Virus record (IMG/VR): IMGVR_UViG_3300025083_000274
Coordinates: 1 to 20,859 of that record
Source: a virus
DNA: 20,859 nucleotides
Strand: one strand, 5' to 3'
Positions within the stretch are counted from its first letter, which is position 1. Each line of letters opens with the position of its first letter. This document shows positions 14,401-20,859 of this stretch, piece by piece. The notes under the pieces are model-generated. The model was not told the DNA's origin, ran no database searches, and saw only the letters and a list, made by a program, of their open reading frames with translations. A program made the position numbers and the translations under genes.

Positions 14401-17323
14401 AAAGCACTTTGGTGGTAAAGGTCATCATAATACTCTACAAAGAAAGTTGGATGCTGATATCAAAGCGATTGCAGATGCAGGTGAGCATCTATACAGGATG
14501 CTTGGGCAAACTCCAGAAGGTAGGGCTCAACTTGCTCAGATATTCAACCCTAATGCTGACCACGAAACAGCGGCTGCTAACATGCGTATGTGGGCAGCAA
14601 TGTCAAATGATTTCTTACAAAAAGCACCCGAAGACAGCCACGACATCATGACACTAGGTAATACGAAGTTTGAAGTCAAAGGTCAATCAAAGCCGACTAC
14701 AGATTTTGCTACGGGTATGAAAACTACAATTTCTAATTTTGGTAATGCAATTAATGCTAAAAATGTATTTAATTATGTCAGTATTTTGGATGGTATTTCA
14801 CAAATAAAAAGCAGCGCTAGGATGCAGACTGACCCTGAGCAAGCACAAGCCATGATTGAACGAGGAGAAATGGATAATCGTCAGTATGAAGATTCCTTCA
14901 TGGACTCACTTGGTTTGGATAAGTCTGATAATAGATTGCGACAAACGGTAAAAGATTATGTCGACAATACTCTACTACCCAGACTCAACGAAAACAAACC
15001 TATGCCTTCTGTTATGACAGGTCGACAATTGTTTAGTCAAATGTATCCTGATATAGACATCGACGCTATGCTCGCAAACATGCTCAATCGTAAACAAGTA
15101 AACAGTCCTGATGTCAAAGACTTTGTTAGAAAGGTAGGGCAGATATACAATACATTGGGTAGAAAGGCAGAAGAGAGAAACCGACAAACTGGTATCGGTT
15201 TTCAACTTGCACATAGTTTAGACGATAGGTTTGAAGAAGGTTTGCATACGAGTCGTTCTAAATTTTCAAGAGATTTGAAGGGTAGAGGTAAAGCAGACGC
15301 AAAAAATTTAGACGACCAGCAAAATGCGATACAGACTCTTAACTCATTGATTACTAATTTTTCAGATGTAGAAGTTCCACAGGAAATCACTCAAACTAAA
15401 TCCGGTCTTGGTCGAGTCAAGGTCGGGCCAAACGGTCACGACACACATACCGTCAAGAGTCTGTATAACTCAGGTGGTTTCAAACATGAGTTCGGAGATG
15501 ATTTTTCACCTAATTTCAATTACTACATAGGCTCTGACGGCACTCCTAAAATTACCATGGTCAATCCTAATGAAGATAATACTCAGGCTTTAGTTCCACT
15601 GACTAGTCACTTTTGGGACAAGATGATTTCAGTAGCGGCACCTGCTTGGCAGAGTTTACTTTACGGCCCTGAGCATCAAGGAGCAAGACAATCATTGGCT
15701 ATAAACGAAAGGAGAGCCCCTCAGTTTACAGTTGACAATCTTGGCCGAACACTCAATCAAGATTCTAGTTCCACGACTAAATCTGATATTGGTCTAGCAG
15801 ACTTAACTAATCCTGATATTATCAGAAAAGACTTGGGCCCAGAAGTTCCTACGCTACAGCCGATGCACCGTATTTTTGAACTAGACGACCTTGAACATCT
15901 GCGTGGTTTTACAGGCGACTGGATAGTTTCTGTCATGCCAGAGGGTGAAAGAGGGTTTGTTAAGAAAGACGATGACGAAGTTACATCTCCTACTTTTGAT
16001 TTATCAGATGAAGACAAAGAGAACTTCAAGAAAGTAACAGATGAAGATTATCACGCAGATGTCATAAAGACAGAAGACGGTTACTATATCTTCGATATCT
16101 TGGAATACGAAGATAAAGAAGTCCACGAAATCACGATTGACGATAGAATCAAAATACTTAGAGGTGCTATGGAAGGTGTAGGTAATGTTCACTTACCAAG
16201 TGCTAGTGACACTCGACTTACTGATGATGCAGGTCTTAAGTTAGCAGTAGATGATTTACAGAAAGACCACGGTTCGGTATTACTCAGAGATGCTAAGTCA
16301 ACATACATGGCTGGTGAACTAAGACATCCTAAGTGGGTCATGCTCAAACCCGGCAAGGATGTAGTGTTAAGAGTATTAGACAGAAGAGGCAACGGGCCTT
16401 ACACATATCGTCTAGGTACTGGTCCGATTACTCAAGCCGAAAAAATAGGCAACCGAGCAGTAGAGTCAGAAGGTGAAACCTATATGGATGTCGGCGTTGC
16501 TTTCAATAGTCCAGAAAAATACAACAAAGGAGACCATGTGAGAGTCAATGCTGCTAATGTAAGTAAGGTGGAATCAGTAGACGAAGAAACTGTTTACACT
16601 TTGACTGGGTCAGAAATAATTGGTGAAGCAGAAGGTGAAGGTCTTGTCAGCAGAGAGACGCTAGGTTTACTTGCCAAGTCATTAGATTCACAATGGCTTT
16701 GTGAAGTTCATAGGGCTAAAAGTGGTATAAGAGTAGTAATGCCACAAGGAGATGTAGTTTACAAAGCCACAGAATCACAGGGTCATTGGTCAGTTCATAG
16801 TCCACTTTCTTCTAACAGTTATTTGGTCAGACTATCTGAAAGTCAAAGAGCGTATTGGAGCCCCATAGCAGGCGCACTGCTCAAGGCTAATCTTGATATT
16901 GCAGAATCAGATAACGAAGATAAAGCAGAAGTTCATGAATCACAAGGTGACGGTAAACCACTTATATCTCCTAAGAAAATAAAAGACTCCGAATGGAAAG
17001 ATAGAGAGAAACAGATGGTAATGGTCAAAGGCTTACAGTTGATAGAGAAACTTTTGAAAAGTGGGGTAGGCGCTGTAGGTCAATCGAGTACAGGTACTAT
17101 GGGTCTAGGTATAGGTTATGCTACACCTATAGAATCGCCTATGGGTCCGACAAACTTACACGACGAGAAGACAATGCCGGACTACGATAACAAAAAACGA
17201 CCCGGAGAAGATTCTTCTATAGAGCCGGAAACGGAAGACCAAGAGGACAAAAAACACTTAGTCATACCTGTATCAGATGGCGTTTTAGAGGTAGATTCAG
17301 ACAAGGCTGTTTTCCATACTTGA
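11426..17323 (+). CDS. Giant 1965-residue protein with C-terminal inactive DNA-ligase-like fold
   Basis: 1965 residues from TTG 11426. Residues 1-1480 match nothing I recognise: His/Trp/Tyr-rich in the first 550, coiled coils at about 801-875 and 941-981, no membrane segment. Residues about 1495-1645 follow the ATP-dependent DNA ligase nucleotidyltransferase domain: motif I region MPEGER at 1504-1509, motif IIIa FDIL at 1556-1559 followed by DDRIKIL, motif IV region HGSVLLR at 1615-1621, motif V region KWVMLKP at 1636-1642. An OB-fold-like segment follows to about 1740. Catalytic Lys of KxDG is Met, motif IV Glu is His, and the first motif V Lys is Met, so ligation is unlikely. The C-terminal 220 residues are acidic and disordered. 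It sits between portal and protease, so it is probably a virion or assembly protein. No frameshift is seen. Confidence 0.8.
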   Translation: MREGPLETLDRTRGVFVKSLLDGIGKADAGAEFYFAAVSAERKGYDLSSHDKGLLNMFSSVIQKQEDEDKWAPQKHTNISEQQMGFEIDYTAGMELADNPSMNPDRVVPPNADDLKYSGRPFTLINGEANDPYRTRNALGQGFNPLHGNYHQILADFYLANEAGSEPQSQKDARKELAWEEHAAKNDHSFLQTPLHLGELNEDATNHQLYLNHYKRWEESNRDIVDKVRADRKEQGLSEAEIDHELKQIHMEDAKRDWQQNLGFMDYFLGMEWFSPEEREKAYRHLYDYGGADSTRLLTFDSSPQIQDFLPRLKRNFQQRFSGLYDWWTRVPKHSQHPLAIKPKRLPEDTENIQRVHNWIAMQDSSLGKKRDWERAVDHYNKMYRMYNPDADAFSYSHVPYFDDKRNEIHWRKQSIGKGNKQNYLSEPMLRHMLNIDSEGKLLEDGEHPVWGPAWKKADSPFSQEELDEIMKKRRDESIKMRAAGRVAKNHGVINYGTYMDPDHYDYLDDHDTLATHWKRPFQVGGMGKKANELFNLLHHHTLAYKPVETEQSADSQALRERFGDYLQDIGADGEQVGEFEPTTERTMMGDKEVSLFFEKTGNRIGIQHIEGGGKSMDAFFGPFGQGGLNLFPDAEGKTTAFRGDFARPSSLMNPQSAVASSGIKGAGGQNAHTERHSSGTDGKYSNEVHSDYHAARESGDDDAAKDAHDKLRGETPDHLRMVNIHQGTFNNDEVEQSAAYSYHTIGTMVGMGNNPMEPLRRVISHKNPGLLQEGTGLRSTLADHNDLVNDLSAKFETLGEFDIEEEKQQIEDSIENSRSRIERELENLNQRKAPTNLTEEELIEFNRVLSTEKNLLMGELQELPKAKERMIADLDDKLRQHTIGNQVLGPDGQPVDIGMMTNLGIPRELNPEGQVSRRLSASQRPMAAEEESQYFEGLMDRAGEIEELLESGSLTQGERLTLQGELNQLDDQMKEWERRNYKLTPSGNISTKHFGGKGHHNTLQRKLDADIKAIADAGEHLYRMLGQTPEGRAQLAQIFNPNADHETAAANMRMWAAMSNDFLQKAPEDSHDIMTLGNTKFEVKGQSKPTTDFATGMKTTISNFGNAINAKNVFNYVSILDGISQIKSSARMQTDPEQAQAMIERGEMDNRQYEDSFMDSLGLDKSDNRLRQTVKDYVDNTLLPRLNENKPMPSVMTGRQLFSQMYPDIDIDAMLANMLNRKQVNSPDVKDFVRKVGQIYNTLGRKAEERNRQTGIGFQLAHSLDDRFEEGLHTSRSKFSRDLKGRGKADAKNLDDQQNAIQTLNSLITNFSDVEVPQEITQTKSGLGRVKVGPNGHDTHTVKSLYNSGGFKHEFGDDFSPNFNYYIGSDGTPKITMVNPNEDNTQALVPLTSHFWDKMISVAAPAWQSLLYGPEHQGARQSLAINERRAPQFTVDNLGRTLNQDSSSTTKSDIGLADLTNPDIIRKDLGPEVPTLQPMHRIFELDDLEHLRGFTGDWIVSVMPEGERGFVKKDDDEVTSPTFDLSDEDKENFKKVTDEDYHADVIKTEDGYYIFDILEYEDKEVHEITIDDRIKILRGAMEGVGNVHLPSASDTRLTDDAGLKLAVDDLQKDHGSVLLRDAKSTYMAGELRHPKWVMLKPGKDVVLRVLDRRGNGPYTYRLGTGPITQAEKIGNRAVESEGETYMDVGVAFNSPEKYNKGDHVRVNAANVSKVESVDEETVYTLTGSEIIGEAEGEGLVSRETLGLLAKSLDSQWLCEVHRAKSGIRVVMPQGDVVYKATESQGHWSVHSPLSSNSYLVRLSESQRAYWSPIAGALLKANLDIAESDNEDKAEVHESQGDGKPLISPKKIKDSEWKDREKQMVMVKGLQLIEKLLKSGVGAVGQSSTGTMGLGIGYATPIESPMGPTNLHDEKTMPDYDNKKRPGEDSSIEPETEDQEDKKHLVIPVSDGVLEVDSDKAVFHT
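15896..16645 (+). other. Degenerate ligase nucleotidyltransferase plus OB-fold region
   Basis: This is the part of the giant gene coding for residues about 1491-1740. The order and spacing of motifs I, IIIa, IV and V, then an OB-like barrel containing YNKGDHVRVNAANV, fit an ATP-dependent ligase core. The residues that bind AMP and do chemistry are substituted (M1504, H1615, M1639), whereas structural residues (G1507, R1509, FDIL, W1637, K1641) remain. Confidence 0.7.
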
Positions 17324-17354
17324 TTAAATAGTATGAGCATTCTCTATAGAATCA

Positions 17355-18755
17355 ATGGCAGCGATGGCTTCACTGAGAACTTCCCCCGTCAACCACGGTG
17401 GAACTATTAGTATAGTTAAGGCTGACAACGACCTTGTAATCGCTGGATATGCATCTGTTGAGATGGTAGACAAGCAAGGAGATTTGATTACTAGAGGTGC
17501 TTTGAAAAACGCTTTTGGTGACTTTATGAAAGCAGATGGATTTAGAAATGTCCAACTTGCTCACTCAAACATACAAGTTGGGAGCGTTATTCCATCTTAT
17601 ACTGACTCTGATGGCAGAGTTTGGAAATCCGGTGTCGATGACGCTGGTATGTTCGTAGTCATTAAACTACGAGACGACATAGAAAAGGCAAGAGAAGTTG
17701 CCAAAGAGATTCGCAAAGGAGCCCTTAGAGGTTTCAGTATCGGAGGACAAGCATTCAAGAGAATGCGAAAGAGTGACCAACAACACGGTGACTATACAGA
17801 AATCTCCAAACTGGAACTACACGAGGTCACTATTTGTGAGAAAGGTATTAACCCGGAGGCGACATTCCGTATATTGAAGGAGGACACAAACATGAACGAT
17901 GATAATGTATTGAATGAACTGTCAAGCACACTAGATAGACTGAACGGAAGACTCGACGCTATGGAAAAAGGCGAAATGCCAGAAGCAGCAAGAAGAGCAC
18001 TTGAAGAATCTCAAGGTAAAAAGAAAGAAAAAGACGAAGGTGAGAAAGTGGCAGAAGGTGACGATAAAAAAGAAGCAATGTACGGTGCTGAGCACAAAGG
18101 TGAAGGAGACATGGAAAAAGGATATTCTGATGTCATTACTACTGACTATCTAAACTGGATGGAAAACACTCTGAAATCAGCAGGTGTTGACATCACAGGT
18201 GCAAGAAACCACTTCGACAATGTTTCAAAGGCTAACCTAGGAAGCACACCAGAAGCAATCGGTGACGGTGCAGACTACTTCGCTGGACAAGTTAAGGGTC
18301 GAGCACAAGAAGGTGGCTCTCCATCAACTAATGCAATTGGAAAACTCAACAGCGGCGGAAGCGGTGCAGTAGCAAAAGGCTACCTACACCCAGACCTAGT
18401 TACTGCATCTGATTTGGAAGCAGCATACGAAGTTTACAAAGCAGCATCCCTAGAAGAACAATTCAAGGGTAACCTTGGTGCTGTATTCGCTGACAGACTA
18501 AACAAAGAACTTTCATCAGAAGCACAAGCAAGAGAAGCCGCTTCCTTCGATGCAAGAACACCACTTGCTAACATCGAAAAGGCTCTGGCTGACTTGAGTG
18601 GCAGAATTGATAACATCAGTAAGTCGTCTGATTCAGTAGAAGCAGCAACGATTAGAAAACAACTTTCCACTGTCGAAGTACCTTCGACACAGGACTTAGC
18701 AAGCATGGACTGGTCAGAAGTTCACAACCTTGCCGGGAGCGTATTTCATAACTGA
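17355..18755 (+). CDS. Prohead maturation protease fused to scaffold (XkdF/U35-like)
   Basis: 466 residues. Residues 1-165 form a phage serine protease domain: VDKQGDLITRGAL near 37-49, the histidine in VQLAHSNIQVGSVI (H70), and the nucleophile in LRGFSIGG (S128). This matches HK97-type/XkdF head maturation proteases, which cleave scaffold and coat after assembly. Residues 180-466 are helical, Glu/Lys/Ala-rich and scaffold-like, ending in TQD-x4-DWSEVHNLA (452-460) close to the C-terminus. ATG 17355 lacks a good ribosome binding site; ATG 17364 is an alternative. A strong internal site gives a nested scaffold. The gene is directly upstream of the major capsid gene, the classical order. Confidence 0.92.
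   Translation: MAAMASLRTSPVNHGGTISIVKADNDLVIAGYASVEMVDKQGDLITRGALKNAFGDFMKADGFRNVQLAHSNIQVGSVIPSYTDSDGRVWKSGVDDAGMFVVIKLRDDIEKAREVAKEIRKGALRGFSIGGQAFKRMRKSDQQHGDYTEISKLELHEVTICEKGINPEATFRILKEDTNMNDDNVLNELSSTLDRLNGRLDAMEKGEMPEAARRALEESQGKKKEKDEGEKVAEGDDKKEAMYGAEHKGEGDMEKGYSDVITTDYLNWMENTLKSAGVDITGARNHFDNVSKANLGSTPEAIGDGADYFAGQVKGRAQEGGSPSTNAIGKLNSGGSGAVAKGYLHPDLVTASDLEAAYEVYKAASLEEQFKGNLGAVFADRLNKELSSEAQAREAASFDARTPLANIEKALADLSGRIDNISKSSDSVEAATIRKQLSTVEVPSTQDLASMDWSEVHNLAGSVFHN
17877..17884 (+). promoter_or_regulatory. Strong internal ribosome binding site AAGGAGGA
   Basis: A near-perfect site inside the protease-scaffold gene, eight bases before in-frame ATG 17892. It is stronger than anything upstream of the full-length start at 17355. 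Confidence 0.8.
17892..18755 (+). CDS. Nested in-frame scaffold protein (internal start of protease gene)
   Basis: ATG 17892 is codon 180 of the 17355 gene and is preceded by AAGGAGGA at good spacing. Translation from it gives 287 residues lacking the protease domain: helix LSSTLDRLNGRLDAMEKG, a Lys/Glu-rich stretch (about residues 210-250 of the fusion), an Ala-rich helical body and the DWSEVHNLA C-terminus. This mirrors lambda C/Nu3, where an internal start yields scaffold in excess over protease. Alanine codons become predominantly GCA after this start, as in the capsid gene, consistent with high expression. Independent synthesis is inferred, not shown. Confidence 0.72.
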   Translation: MNDDNVLNELSSTLDRLNGRLDAMEKGEMPEAARRALEESQGKKKEKDEGEKVAEGDDKKEAMYGAEHKGEGDMEKGYSDVITTDYLNWMENTLKSAGVDITGARNHFDNVSKANLGSTPEAIGDGADYFAGQVKGRAQEGGSPSTNAIGKLNSGGSGAVAKGYLHPDLVTASDLEAAYEVYKAASLEEQFKGNLGAVFADRLNKELSSEAQAREAASFDARTPLANIEKALADLSGRIDNISKSSDSVEAATIRKQLSTVEVPSTQDLASMDWSEVHNLAGSVFHN

Positions 18756-18760
18756 ATAGG

Positions 18761-18792
18761 TGGATAAAATAAGATTAAGGAGATGACAAGAT
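18761..18792 (+). promoter_or_regulatory. Leader of major capsid gene with AT-rich box and GGAGATGA site
   Basis: The 37-base gap before the capsid gene contains TGGATAAAATA followed by TTAAGGAGATGA and ATG 18793. GGAG ends ten bases before the start. A closely related leader precedes the next gene at 19964. The AT-rich part could be a promoter element (TATA-like or -10-like), which is unproven; the ribosome binding site is well supported. Confidence 0.5.
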
Positions 18793-19926
18793 ATGGCAAG
18801 AAATTACATGAGAACAATCAATGACATGGAGCGCTACTACTACGGTGCTGGACAAAGTATGGGATACTCGTACACTGGTTCAGAACTATTGAAGGCTGAT
18901 GCACCATTGCTAAGCACAACAGCAGGAACATACCAAGCAATCTACGGTAGAAAAGTTTGGTCACAACTAAACCAAGAATTCAACGCATTTTCAATTCTAC
19001 CAAAGAAACCATGGGACAGAAGTGGATGGAGAGTAGTTACTGCTAAGCCTTCCAAGACTGTTGGTGGCGGAATTGCAGAGAACGGTACACTACCAGACAC
19101 AACCAAACCTACTTTCCAGAATGTTGCAGCAAAGCCTAAAACCATCGCTCACTCATTCGATATGTCTGAAGTAGCAATTTTCCTAAATGACAAAGACGAC
19201 GGTCTAGGTGACATTCGTTCAGTCTTGAAAGAAGAGATGGGTAAGCACCACGCAGAGCACATCAACGACATGCTAACTGAGGATGTAACAACTGTAGCAG
19301 GTAACGACTTTGAATCACTTGACAGAATTACCACTGGTAACAACTCAATGGCATCTGGTACTCACTACGATGCAGGTGACGAAGACATTTACTCGATTGA
19401 CAGAAGTGCAGCCGGTAACTCTTGGGCATTTGCTGAGGATTCTGCTGACAGCGGTTCTGCTAACAGAACTCTATCACTTGACCACTTAGATGAGATGTTT
19501 AGACTTATCTGGACTCGTGGTGGAAATCCAAAGGTCATGCTAACTGGATATGACACCTTGATGAGAATACAACAACTTCTACAAAGCCAACAAAGGTTCA
19601 TGGAAGAAAAGAGAGTAGTTCCAACATTCAACGGTGTAAAAGGTGTTCCGGGTATGGAAGCAGGTTTCATCGTAGCAACTTACAACGGTGTTCCAATTAT
19701 CCCAACCAAGGAGATGGCAAGCGACGGCATCAGCAGAATTTACATGCTTGATACTGACTACCTATACTTTAGCACTGCAAAGCCAACACAATACTTTGAA
19801 TCTGGTATCGAAACCGGAGACCCATTCGCCATTAACCGCCTCGGTCAAGAGGGACTTTACCGAACAATGGGTGAAGTATGGACAACTTTCTTTGGAGGTC
19901 AAGGTTCTATCCGTGACTTACAGTGA
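18793..19926 (+). CDS. Major capsid protein, HK97-fold type
   Basis: 377 residues, typical length. Assignment rests on position directly after the protease-scaffold gene and on capsid-like sequence: FNAFSILPKKPWDRSGWRVV near residues 62-81, a GGGIAENGTLPD loop region near 94-105 that could form the E-loop, a helix rich in charged residues (SVLKEEMGKHHAEHINDML, spine-helix-like), then VMLTGYDTLMRIQQLLQSQQ and GFIVATYNGVPIIPTKEM in the A-domain region. There is no large N-terminal delta domain, consistent with scaffold encoded separately. An LLKAD sequence at 32-36 could be a maturation site, which is speculative. Codons favour C-ending Asn, Asp, Tyr and Phe, as expected for an abundant protein. 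Confidence 0.92.
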   Translation: MARNYMRTINDMERYYYGAGQSMGYSYTGSELLKADAPLLSTTAGTYQAIYGRKVWSQLNQEFNAFSILPKKPWDRSGWRVVTAKPSKTVGGGIAENGTLPDTTKPTFQNVAAKPKTIAHSFDMSEVAIFLNDKDDGLGDIRSVLKEEMGKHHAEHINDMLTEDVTTVAGNDFESLDRITTGNNSMASGTHYDAGDEDIYSIDRSAAGNSWAFAEDSADSGSANRTLSLDHLDEMFRLIWTRGGNPKVMLTGYDTLMRIQQLLQSQQRFMEEKRVVPTFNGVKGVPGMEAGFIVATYNGVPIIPTKEMASDGISRIYMLDTDYLYFSTAKPTQYFESGIETGDPFAINRLGQEGLYRTMGEVWTTFFGGQGSIRDLQ

Positions 19927-19933
19927 GGATTAA

Positions 19934-19963
19934 TGGAGAAAATATTTTAGGAGATGATTAAAT
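19934..19963 (+). promoter_or_regulatory. Leader similar to that of the capsid gene
   Basis: TGGAGAAAATA, then TTAGGAGATGAT, then ATG 19964, with the GGAG-to-ATG distance (ten bases) identical to the capsid leader at 18761-18792. This suggests a duplicated leader and matched high expression of the two proteins. Confidence 0.5.
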
Positions 19964-20449
19964 ATGGTAGCAACAACAACCAAAACAGAAAAAGGATTGA
20001 GTATCAAAGTAGCAGACAGTGATTTTACACTTGTTGATATTCTCGCTGATATTGATATGAGAACAGGAACCCCAGTTGACGAAACAAGTTGGTTAAGCGG
20101 TAATTCCGGTGGTTCATACCCCGGAAGCCTTACAGGATTTACTGCAAGTAACGCTGACGGGTTGGCTAACGGCGGATTAAGAATGGTCACTTTCACAGTG
20201 AATATTGTTCAAGCAGCAACTGTTGAACCTCTAGTTTTTACAGCGGGCGCATCAAAGATTCTTGGAATTGTCGGATACGCTTCGGCAACTGCGGCTAAAG
20301 ATGTAACGATTACAATGAATAACACAGGAACGGCAGGTGCAGATGCAACAGTAGCCCCAACCACTGGCTCAGGAACTCTTCCGGCACTTATCATAGATTC
20401 AGAAGTCGCAAATCAAGTTTGTCAGATTACAGTACTATTACTTAACTGA
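19964..20449 (+). CDS. Small beta-rich protein after capsid gene, possible decoration or head protein
   Basis: 161 residues, rich in Thr, Ala, Gly and Val with alternating hydrophobic stretches (RMVTFTVNIVQAATVEPLVF; KDVTITMNNTG), and ending in a hydrophobic strand, VCQITVLLLN. No signal peptide or membrane helix. The composition and the position directly behind the capsid gene, with a capsid-like leader, suit an abundant beta-sandwich virion component such as a decoration protein or fibre. I do not recognise a named family, so the role is inference. Confidence 0.7.
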   Translation: MVATTTKTEKGLSIKVADSDFTLVDILADIDMRTGTPVDETSWLSGNSGGSYPGSLTGFTASNADGLANGGLRMVTFTVNIVQAATVEPLVFTAGASKILGIVGYASATAAKDVTITMNNTGTAGADATVAPTTGSGTLPALIIDSEVANQVCQITVLLLN

Positions 20450-20453
20450 GGTG
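20448..20453 (+). promoter_or_regulatory. Ribosome binding site GAGGTG for GTG start
   Basis: GAGGTG overlaps the stop of the previous gene and ends six bases before GTG 20460, deciding that start. Confidence 0.75.
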
Positions 20454-20459
20454 CTTTAA

Positions 20460-20859
20460 GTGCCAACAGTTACATACATAGGTAACTACGCCTATAGGAA
20501 AGTACCGGGTACTAAAGAAGTCTGGATAAGAAGAGAAGTCAAAGAGGTTTCTCAAGAATGGCTAGACGCTTACCGTACTGCTATCTGTACTAACCCAACA
20601 GTGTTCGTAGTCGAGGGCGATGCTAAGACTACACCGGGAGTAGGTGTCACGGTAGACGAAGGAAACGACGGACTACCTGACGAAGGTTGGACTAAGAAGG
20701 ATATCACAGGATGGCTAAAGGACAAAGGAGTGTCTATCAAAGGGTATGCTACTAAAGCAAAACTCTTGGACAAGGTAAAGACCACACTCAATCCACCGGC
20801 ACCAGAGCCAGTGGTTGAGGAGGTCGCTCCTGAACCTGTAGCAGAAGAAGTGGTAGAAG
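20460..20859 (+). CDS. Protein with HeH/SAP-like helical domain (3' truncated)
   Basis: The frame is open from GTG 20460 to the window end, 133 visible residues. It begins PTVTYIGNYAYRKVPG. A segment at about residues 80-110 (EGWTKKDITGWLKDKGVSIK, then YATKAKLLDKV) fits the HeH/LEM/SAP-type helix-extended-helix fold common at the ends of small phage head proteins, often in genes near the capsid gene. After it comes a Pro/Glu/Val-rich acidic repeat region (PEPVVEEV, PEPVAEEV) that runs off the edge. The function is unknown; a head-tail joining or virion DNA-associated role is only contextual. Confidence 0.72.
   Translation, partial: MPTVTYIGNYAYRKVPGTKEVWIRREVKEVSQEWLDAYRTAICTNPTVFVVEGDAKTTPGVGVTVDEGNDGLPDEGWTKKDITGWLKDKGVSIKGYATKAKLLDKVKTTLNPPAPEPVVEEVAPEPVAEEVVE

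Noticed and set aside
11426-17323. Functional DNA ligase or tail tape measure
   Set aside because: Key ligase residues are substituted. Tape-measure features (long repetitive helices and hydrophobic segments, position among tail genes) are absent.
17333-17410. Short frame starting ATG 17333 before the protease gene
   Set aside because: About 25 codons, no clear ribosome site, overlaps the protease gene in another frame, and no recognisable product.
18756-18792. Definite promoter or terminator before the capsid gene
   Set aside because: An AT-rich box is present but no convincing -35 partner, BRE element or stem-loop plus T-run can be made out, so only a leader is called.
1-20859. tRNA genes, CRISPR arrays, insertion sequences, attachment sites
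   Set aside because: No cloverleaf-like conserved boxes, no regularly spaced direct repeats and no transposase or integrase motifs were seen on either strand.

Overview
The window looks like the packaging and head-morphogenesis block of an uncultured tailed virus (class Caudoviricetes). The recognisable core is, in order, a complete large terminase, a portal protein, a capsid maturation protease with a scaffold-like tail, and an HK97-fold-type major capsid protein. No tRNA, rRNA, CRISPR array, integrase, insertion sequence or attachment site is visible. Spacing is extremely tight: many junctions are TGATG or TAATG overlaps, ribosome binding sites are complementary to the usual 16S tail (GGAGG, GAGGTGAT), and no gene-free stretch exceeds about 40 bases. 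GC content looks moderate and arginine is mostly AGA. The style recalls marine metagenomic viruses. The host cannot be settled from the sequence; a marine archaeon or bacterium are both possible.

Layout. 1-352: end of a glycine/methionine-rich protein and a small two-helix membrane protein (holin-like). 284-670, minus strand: a six-cysteine zinc-binding protein, the only convincing minus-strand gene. 680-1381: a protein with two tandem zinc/helix-turn-helix modules, a candidate small terminase. 1392-5694: three large proteins of unknown function, probably virion or assembly proteins. 5691-7172: large terminase. 7202-8509: a protein with a C-terminal LAGLIDADG-like domain whose catalytic aspartate is replaced by asparagine. 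8509-10257: portal with two zinc-ribbon inserts. 10293-11409: three small proteins, one sharing a C-terminal motif with the scaffold. 11426-17323: a giant 1965-residue protein ending in a DNA-ligase-like fold that has lost its catalytic lysine. 17355-18755: protease-scaffold fusion with a nested in-frame scaffold start at 17892. 18793-19926: major capsid protein. 19964-20449: small beta-rich protein. 20460-end: start of a protein with a HeH/SAP-like helical domain.

How it works together. The terminase cuts and pumps DNA through the portal into a prohead built from capsid protein on a scaffold; the protease then matures the prohead. The unusual points are two enzyme folds that appear to have been recruited in inactive form into this block (a LAGLIDADG homing-endonuclease fold and an ATP-dependent DNA ligase fold), zinc ribbons in the portal, a nested scaffold gene reminiscent of lambda C/Nu3, and short motifs shared among several putative virion proteins. 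Together these suggest a head-assembly programme that departs from the well-studied models.
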